Source: Purshia tridentata (Eukaryota > Streptophyta > Magnoliopsida > Rosales > Rosaceae). Taken from it: DNA of 25,176 nt. The DNA is taken from contig QANT01004068.1 of NCBI GenBank assembly GCA_003254885.1, positions 1 to 25,176 on the forward strand, read 5' to 3'. The position numbers and the translations under genes are program-made. The notes beneath the pieces are model-generated. The model did no database searches and was not told the DNA's origin. It was given only the letters and a program-made list of their open reading frames with translations. Shown here piece by piece: positions 19,669 to 25,176 of the stretch (position 1 is its first letter; each line of letters begins with the position of its first letter).

Positions 19669-19829
19669 ATTCCTTAAATCCAAATTCCAAACTCCAAATT
19701 CTAAACCCCAATTCCAAATTCATGGTACAAAACCATCTCTTTCAAATGGTACAAAATCAAATCTCTCAAATTCTAAATTCTAAATTCAACTTCAAAATGG
19801 CACAAAGCCAACCAAATTTAAATCCTTAT

Positions 19830-20098
19830 GAACTACATCCAGTTTGATCCCGTCAAGGGTATGTAGGCAGCCTATAGTTAAATTTATGTGCGACTGTAAT
19901 CAAATCAAATCTGTTCAAATTTCTCAGAAATTAATTCCATACACAAAGTCTTGAATTAATTTCTCAAATCAAATCCAAGGGCTCCATAGCCCTACCCAAA
20001 TCACTAAAATCATTTAAATAGGTTATTCAACTATTTAATTCATAAAACCTGGAACTACGTGTGATTTGATCCCATAATGGGTACGTAGGCAATCTAGA
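19830..20098 (+). repeat. Duplicated LTR block GAACTAC...GTAGGC
   Basis: Two copies, at about 19830-19877 and 20052-20098, share GAACTAC, TTTGATCCC, a GGGTA element and GTAGGCA. In each, ATCCC pairs with GGGT around a 5-base loop. From recall this motif is common near the 3' end of Tat-type plant LTRs; this was not checked against a database. Confidence 0.7.
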
Positions 20099-20466
20099 AC
20101 CAAATCTAGATACAACCACAGCCCAAATCGAATTCTTAGTTCAACCCAACCAAATTCACCAAACAAATTATCCAAATAAACCTCAATTTTCCAATGAGTC
20201 ATTCACTCATTCGGAATCCCAAATCCAAAACACTCTCACATCTCAGTAAAATGATTTCAGTTTCGTCATAATTGAAATCAAAGGGTCTTCTCTTGTACCT
20301 TGTACTAAGAGATTATAATTAAGAGATGCACTCCATCTTGAATGGGTCGTACCCTAAATAATAAAACTCTATTCCCTAAAATGAGTAGAGTGAGATTATA
20401 TTGGGTAACAAATATAAATTATTAATATAATAATTTATTATCAAATTTTTCTTCAACAGTTATATA

Positions 20467-22167
20467 TTGGGGTCACCAAAAAGCCCAAGGCCCGAAGCCC
20501 AATTGGGCCTGAAATTTGGGCCGGGTCGAAAGTCTTTTGGGCAGGCTTTGGGCCATCCCCTTGAAGCCCAAGGCCCGCCCGAAGCCCGGCCCAAAGCCCG
20601 AAAATTGGCCCAAATTAGGCCTGAATTTTAATTCCTATAACAATTTATATAATTATATAACTAAATATATATATATATAACAAAATATATAGTTATATAT
20701 AATTATATATAACTTATAGTCTTATAATTATAATTTACATACATATAAATTATAACATACTTACATATCAATGCATAATTTATAATTTATATGTATTATG
20801 TAATCTACTAACCAAATAATCAATTACTTAATTGAAAATTTGAAACTCAATTATTTAATTGAATGTTGAAACCCCAATTAGATCTATAGAAATTTAGGAT
20901 TAAATACCTAGTTTCAATACTTTTTTAGAAAATCAGTGTTGCTCATAATTTTTAGGTTTGACTACTAACTAATGAACTTGATTTTTAGAATAGGTCACAA
21001 ATTTACAACCCATTTGTTTGGGCTTTATTTATTTGACAAATTTGCCCTTCTACTATCCTTTGGCCCACATATGATGGGTCTTAGATAAAATTTATAAAGT
21101 TTTAACAAAATTGTTCTTGATACTTTTATATTGTCTTGGAAATTAGTTAATATAATCTCCACTTCAGTTAATTGTGACTGTACGACACTCAATTTCAAAT
21201 TTAGTCGTGACTGAATGACAGTCATAGCTAAATTGTCATACAGTCACAGTTAAGTCACAGCTAAATTGTCATACAGTCACAGTTAGGTTGTGACTGAATT
21301 AAAATTTTTTTTAAAAGAAATTGTATTACAATATATTATAAATAGAGGTCAAAATAATACTTTTACTCAAAATAATACTTAGTATAGTGGTGAGAGTTGT
21401 CTTTTTCAACTTACTAAGACAATCATAACTAAATTGTAAGACATTCATAGTTAAGATGTGATTTGATTGATTTTTTTAGTTTTAATACAATATAGTATAA
21501 ATTAATATAATAGTATGGATGTAATATATATTATTGTAGTGGCATATGATGTAATATTTGTGAATTATAGTGCCCTGTACTATATTATTATGTTTGACTT
21601 TTCAACTAGTACGTAATCTAAAATGCTATTAAATTTTGGTATTTAAATTAAAAAATTATTAAAATTTAGTATTTAATGTCAATTAACCTTTAGATCTATT
21701 GAAACCCAAATCACACCTAAATTAGTCAATCTCCCAATTGCCCAAACCTCAATCTTCCAATTATTAAGAGTTTAGGCCCTTCCCTAAACATTATACACTA
21801 AAACTATTATTTAATAAGTATAAAATATAAAACCAAAATTTATAAGGCCTAATGTGTATGAACTTGTTAATTTTAGGCTAAATTAAATATCTAATTTTTT
21901 TTTTTAAGTTGTGTTTGATATTCAAGTAATAAACACAAAAAAAAAAGCTAAAAATGCTTAAAAGCCCATTTGGGCCTAATCCGACCTGGCCCAAAAGCCC
22001 GCAAGACCCAAGCCCGATGGGTGGGCCTTGGGCTTGTGTATTTAAGCCCAAGCCCGGCCCGGCCAGGCTCGAAAATCTTATTGGGCTCCTCTTATCCAAG
22101 CCCGAGCCCGGTCCGAGCCCAAAAAATTAGGGCCAGGCTAGCCCAGCCTGGCCCATTGCCGACCCCA
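20467..22167. mobile_element. Non-autonomous hAT-like element (1701 bp), target GTTATATA
   Basis: It begins TTGGGGTCACCAAAAAGCCC and ends GGCCCATTGCCGACCCCA, giving the inverted tip TGGGGTC(A/G)(C/G)CAA. It is flanked by the perfect 8-bp repeat GTTATATA (20459-20466 and 22168-22175). An 8-bp target and a CAGGGG(T)-like tip are typical of hAT elements. Both ends are unusually GC-rich for this window, with dense GCCC/GGGC words (20485-20625 and 21960-22160), while the middle is very AT-rich and has no transposase frame. The 21878-22099 and 21970-22197 frames lie in the GC-rich end and are chance. Confidence 0.85.
21221..21286 (+). repeat. 33-bp tandem duplication inside the hAT-like element
   Basis: Two adjacent units (21221-21253 and 21254-21286) start GTCA(T/C)AGCTAAATTGTCAT and end CAGTCACAGTTA. 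Related words (GTGACTG, CAATCATAACTAAATTGTAA) occur on both sides, at about 21174-21220 and 21419-21460, suggesting an older, larger repeat field. Confidence 0.85.
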
Positions 22168-22175
22168 GTTATATA

Positions 22176-22565
22176 CAAGATTTTGAGTCATTCTTGAGTA
22201 AAACTGACTAGTTTAAAGAACATATTAGTTTTGATTTGAAGGAAATTTTCATGCCAGGTGTATAATGTCCTAAGATTGCAAAAAATATAAAGCATAAAGA
22301 CCAAATTGGGAAAATTGAAATTACGAGAACCAAATATGCTTTCAACTCAAAACACTATAACCAAAAATACCAAGACCTTCGAGATTAAGAGCGGCAATCG
22401 AGACCACTAAATTTACCTCAAAATAAATATATTATAGGATAAAATGTAAATGTGGTATGGTTGTCATGCATCTTAAAGTAATTAATTCTAGTTTATATTG
22501 GAGTTTCTTCAGAAACACACATTTCCAAGTTGCTTCTCTAGAAAAGAAATTCTCAATATAGGGAC
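22176..22565. other. Gene-free interval
   Basis: No gene, RNA or element end was recognised. The 62-codon - strand frame at 22432-22620 runs across the CACTA terminus and shows no domain. Confidence 0.5.
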
Positions 22566-22690
22566 CACTACTAGAAAAGCGTTCAACACACTGATTTTGA
22601 AGGCACAGATTAGCTTTCATGCCTTTTCATGCTAATTTCCGTCTATGTCAATATAATGGGCACAGATGTCCATTTATAAATGATATTAAT
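22566..22690 (+). mobile_element. Lone CACTA-type transposon terminus
   Basis: CACTACTAGAAAAGCG at 22566 matches the terminal inverted repeat of plant CACTA (En/Spm) elements. It is followed by a subterminal-type repeat: GGCACAGATTAGC and, later, GGGCACAGATGTCC. The opposite end (ending in TAGTAGTG) was not found to the right within the window, so this is a truncated end or the start of a small decayed element. The right limit is approximate. Confidence 0.6.
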
Positions 22691-22699
22691 CAACTGACT

Positions 22700-23138
22700 T
22701 TGATTGCTTTGGGTTGTGGATGAAGCCATTCTTTCATTTTATTTGTTTAATATTGTTTTTAGTCACGGTTATGAACTCACTGAATAATTTATTCATATTT
22801 TATCCTCTAAATTCAATAACATAAACCTTCCTATTTGTATGTTTATTATCTCACTCATTTAAAATATTTGCCAATATCACTTAATTTATTCTCATACGGC
22901 TTATAGCAGTTAATTATGTGCCTGGAGAATATATAAGAGATCGGTATATATATGCATGGTTAAACAAAGATTAATTAAAAAGAATATATAGGAAATAATT
23001 AAAAGGCATGTGTAGGACATGTAATGCTTTTATTTCATTAAAATTTGTAACAACGTTCATGTACCTCTATATTAATCATGAATGAGCTGATCGATTGTGA
23101 CTTGTCTAGCAACATCGACCAAGCCATGCACAACCGAC
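22700..23138. other. AT-rich intergenic DNA downstream of the HIPP-like gene
   Basis: No gene or element end was recognised between the CACTA terminus and the polyadenylation region of the - strand gene. Confidence 0.5.
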
Positions 23139-23144
23139 TTTATT
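23139..23144 (-). terminator. Candidate polyadenylation signal of the HIPP-like gene
   Basis: AATAAA on the - strand, about 150 bp after the stop codon at 23295-23297. The position suits a plant 3' untranslated region. Plant signals are weakly conserved, so other sites are possible. Confidence 0.4.
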
Positions 23145-23294
23145 AATCATTTTCGGTCCTATATATAAAAACAAGAACACACTATAATAGTACAACCCAG
23201 TTGGAAAACTTAAAAAATGACTTAAAAATAGATGATGACAGTATAATTAATAAGCATTCATGCACCATAATCTGTATATGTATCGATCAATCAT

Positions 23295-24445
23295 TTACAT
23301 GATTGTGCAAACTTCAGGGTTCTCTTCACTAAAACATTGAGAGCGGGTGACACAATTCTCAGGCACTCCACCGCCATAACTGTCATAAACAGGCCTTCCA
23401 CAATAACCATCATACTGAATGTAGGGGGCTGGTGCACCATAATCATTGTAGCATGGTCCACCAGGACGTCCATGAAAACAATCTGAACAACACGTGTTAA
23501 AAGGAACTGGCGGGGTTGGGACTCGTGGACCATTACCCCTGTAACATGGCCCACCTGGACGCCCATGAAAACAATCCGAACAACATGTGTTAAAAGGAAT
23601 GGGTGGGGTCGGGACTCGTGCACCACCACTGTAGCATGGCCCACCCGGACGCCCATGAAAACAATCAGAACAACATGTGTTAAAAGGAATTGGTGGGGTT
23701 GGGACTCGTGCACCACTGTAGCATGGCCCACCCGGACGCCTATGAAAACAATCTGAACAACACGTGTTAAAAGGCACTGGGTGGATCTCTACGTCTTTGG
23801 GCTTGGGTAGGTCTTTGGGCTTGTTGGAATCTTTAGGCTTCTCTACATCTTTGGGCATGGGTGGATCTTGGGGCTTCTCAGAGTCTTTAGGCTTCTCTGG
23901 ATCTTTGGGCGTAGGTGGTTCTTTGTGCTTCTCAGAGTCTTTGGGCTTTTCTGCATCTTTGGGCTTTTCTAGTTTGGGCTTGGGTGGGTCTTTGATCTCA
24001 ATGCTCTTAATGACACCCCCACCTTTGCAACACAGCTTGTCCCTGATCTTTTCTGGACTACAGCAAACCACTTTGATGACCACCAGATTTTGCTTTTCGT
24101 CGTATATCTGGTCTTGTATTTCTCATGTTCGCAAAATCCAATACCACATTCCACATATAAGATTTACTCAGTTCATATTTCTTTCCTTAAAAAAAACAAA
24201 AAACAAAAAAACAAAAAACTTTTTGTGTTGCTTTATATATAATCAATTTAGCTACTATAATTCATATTGATCAAGATTTAGTGAAAGTAGAATTTAATTA
24301 ATTACATATAAATGCATATGAGTTCATATATAAATAGACAAATTAGTGAAAAAAGAGACTCACGAGGGAATTTGCAGAGAACCCTTTTGACCTTCTTGTA
24401 GCATTTATGGCACTCAAGGTCCACCTTAAGTACCATTATTGTAAC
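23295..24445 (-). CDS. Heavy-metal-associated isoprenylated plant protein (HIPP-like)
   Basis: Join on the - strand: 24445/24436-24364 and 24121-23295. From ATG 24436 it gives 299 residues. Exon 1 ends TTCCCTC before GTGAGT; the 242-bp intron ends CATGAG; the joined codon is Gln, giving CKFPQIQDQIYDEKQ, which restores the family's HMA core. Residues 1-69 form a HMA fold with metal motif CHKC (Cys9, Cys12) and VVCCSPEKIRDKLCCKGG. Residues 70-138 are a Lys/Pro linker with EKPKD/PKPKD repeats. Residues 139-248 hold four units of PFNTCCSDCFHGRPGGPCY. The C-terminus is CTIM, a CaaX box for prenylation. HMA proteins of this type bind metal ions and act at membranes. A possible tiny first exon is suggested because TTTCAG precedes GTTACAATAATG, which would add Val-Thr-Ile; that exon is not seen here. 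Related proteins include the rice Pi21 type; a more exact name is not claimed. Confidence 0.9.
23425..23775 (-). repeat. Four tandem Cys-rich coding repeats
   Basis: Within the second exon, four in-frame units of 29-31 codons encode P(V/I)PFNTCCSDCFH(G/R)RPGGPCY plus a variable tail (SGARVPTP, SGGARVPTP, RGNGPRVPTP, NDYGAPAPY). Unit lengths differ by whole codons and the Cys pattern CCxxC...C never changes. The DNA copies remain close (for example GGCCCACC(C/T)GGACGCC), so expansion may be recent. Confidence 0.92.
24122..24363 (-). other. Intron of the HIPP-like gene
   Basis: 242 bp on the - strand with GTGAGT donor (24363-24358) and AG acceptor (24123-24122). It is AT-rich, as usual for plant introns, with a T-run (TTTTTTGTTTTTTTG on the - strand) around 24188-24220. 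Splicing in phase 1 restores the conserved PQIxDQIYDEK stretch, which is the main support. Confidence 0.85.
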
Positions 24446-24545
24446 CTGAAATCATTTGTAACGATAAAATAAAAAAAGTACATATTAAACAATGATAATT
24501 AAGAATTTCAAAGAAGAAAATGAATAAAATATATATATATATATA

Positions 24546-24925
24546 CCCCTTCAAGTGTGAGATCCCACAATTAAGCTTAATTGTGGGATGTGTCGGATGG
24601 CCCCACTCCATATAGTTTTTCAACAATCCAAACTTTCTATTTTTTAGGCCTTTATTCATAATTCATTCTTGCAAAAAATTAGACAAATGGGAAACCATTT
24701 ATCTCTTTAACTTTGATCAAACAAATAGATGATATGATAAAAAATATTTGGTTTATCAATTTGTTGATCAAAGTTAAATAAGCAAATGATTTTTACTTTG
24801 GTTAATTTTTTGCGAGCAAGATATTTGAATAAAGACCTAAAGAATAGACGGTTCAGATCGTTGAAATACTTGGCTCTAGGGATCCCACAAATAAAATTAT
24901 TTATCGGATCTCACATTAGAAGGGG
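24546..24925. mobile_element. Family-C MITE copy (about 380 bp), upstream of or inside the HIPP-like gene
   Basis: The tips are CCCCTTCAAGTGTGAGATCC on the left and, inverted, CCCCTTCTAATGTGAGATCC on the right. The arms are mirrored over more than 100 bp: TTTTTTAGGCCTTTATTCA with GCAAAAAATTAG on the left pairs with TTGCGAGC...TGAATAAAGACCTAAAGAATAG on the right. TATATATA borders both ends, which masks the target duplication. Together with the copies at 46-650 and 1000-1385 it defines one family. It lies 110 bp upstream of the ATG at 24436, either in the promoter/leader or in a first intron. The 77-codon frame here is chance. Confidence 0.8.
24562..24589. repeat. Perfect 28-bp palindrome at the MITE end
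   Basis: ATCCCACAATTAAG is followed directly by its exact reverse complement, with no loop, centred on AAGCTT. The right end of the same MITE has a looser version (GATCCCACAAATAA ... TTATTTATCGGATC). Confidence 0.95.
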
Positions 24926-25072
24926 CCTATATATATATCAATAACCTTCTAATGATCTATGAATAAAAGTATAAAACTAAATAGTTCAAATTATTAAAAA
25001 ACTACATATTAGTAGATCCTCTGAAATATCCTACATTTTCCGTTCNTACATGAATAGATCCTCCCTCTACAG

Positions 25073-25105
<33 letters not shown>

Positions 25106-25176
25106 TGTGCAGAAAGCACAAAAAGTACGTGAGAAGTTCTGCACAGAAAGTATGTGAGAAGTTTTGTAATTGTTGG
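24926..25176. other. Window edge: AT microsatellite, short direct repeat, one ambiguous base
   Basis: An AT dinucleotide run covers 25073-25099. Right after it a direct repeat occurs twice: GCAGAAAGCACAAAAAGTAC then GTGAGAAGTTCT, and GCACAGAAAGTATGTGAGAAG. Position 25046 is N. No exon of the HIPP-like gene was recognised here. Confidence 0.6.

Larger units (their letters stand above)
17866..20458 (+). mobile_element. Solo LTR (2593 bp), + orientation, target GTTAT
   Basis: It begins TGTTGAACTGC and ends TTTTTCTTCAACA, so its tips form a perfect 7-bp inverted repeat (TGTTGAA/TTCAACA). It is flanked by GTTAT (17861-17865 and 20459-20463). A TATA box at 18075 gives + orientation. Toward the 3' end it has two copies of a GAACTAC...GTA(C/T)GTAGGC-type block, which I associate with Ty3/Tat-type (Ogre/Retand) plant LTRs. 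There are no gag or pol domains. The several 60-85-codon frames on the - strand (18074-19477) show no domains and are treated as chance. Confidence 0.87.

Noticed and set aside
21878..22197. Proline/glycine-rich frames in the GC-rich block
   Set aside because: They fall in the subterminal GCCC/GGGC repeats of the hAT-like element; composition explains them.
23291..23731. 146-codon frame on the same strand and 168-codon frame on the + strand over the HIPP-like gene
   Set aside because: Both are shadows of the tandem coding repeats; the repeated HESQPHQFLLTHVV and SLGFSGSLG strings only mirror the real reading frame.

Overview
The window looks like nuclear DNA from a flowering plant, probably a eudicot. 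It is AT-rich, its one intact gene has plant-type introns and belongs to a plant-specific protein family, and nearly everything else is transposable-element sequence of plant types (Ty1/copia, LTRs with TG...CA ends, hAT, Mutator-like, CACTA and MITEs). No rRNA, tRNA, CRISPR array or prokaryote-style operon was seen.

Layout. 1-1513: two or three diverged copies of a long-inverted-repeat MITE family (called family C here), which recurs at 24546-24925. 1514-5745: a decayed Ty1/copia element on the + strand (short LTR, primer site, gag, protease, integrase, reverse transcriptase, start of RNase H), with many stops and frameshifts and lost catalytic residues. 5746-7958: a probable + strand LTR with an internal duplication. 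8024-10312: a Mutator-like element carrying an array of 25-bp palindromes at exactly 31-bp spacing, plus what looks like part of a split gene on the - strand. 10323-10731: a MITE with an 8-bp target duplication AATTATTA. 11220-14004: a solo LTR flanked by GTAAT. 14054-16979: a second copy of the palindrome-array element, interrupted by a 1010-bp solo LTR (15487-16496) flanked by GTTTT. 17273-17702: a second copy of the 8-bp-target MITE, flanked by TAATTTTT. 17866-20458: a third solo LTR, flanked by GTTAT, carrying several hairpin arrays. 20467-22167: a non-autonomous hAT-like element flanked by GTTATATA, using the same target as the preceding LTR. 22566 onwards: a lone CACTA-type terminus. 23295-24445 (- strand): the only convincing intact host gene, a heavy-metal-associated isoprenylated plant protein (HIPP-like). 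24546-25176: another family-C MITE, an AT microsatellite and a short direct repeat.

Functionally, the HIPP-like gene encodes an N-terminal HMA fold with a CxxC metal site, a Lys/Pro-rich linker, four tandem Cys-rich units and a C-terminal CaaX box (CTIM). The rest is a layered insertion record. Target duplications let several insertions be bounded to the base, and in two places one element sits in the duplicated target of another. The most unusual signals are the 31-bp periodic palindrome arrays shared by the two Mutator-like elements, and a tandem hairpin repeat with compensatory stem changes inside one solo LTR. All calls come from reading the sequence; no database or folding program was run.
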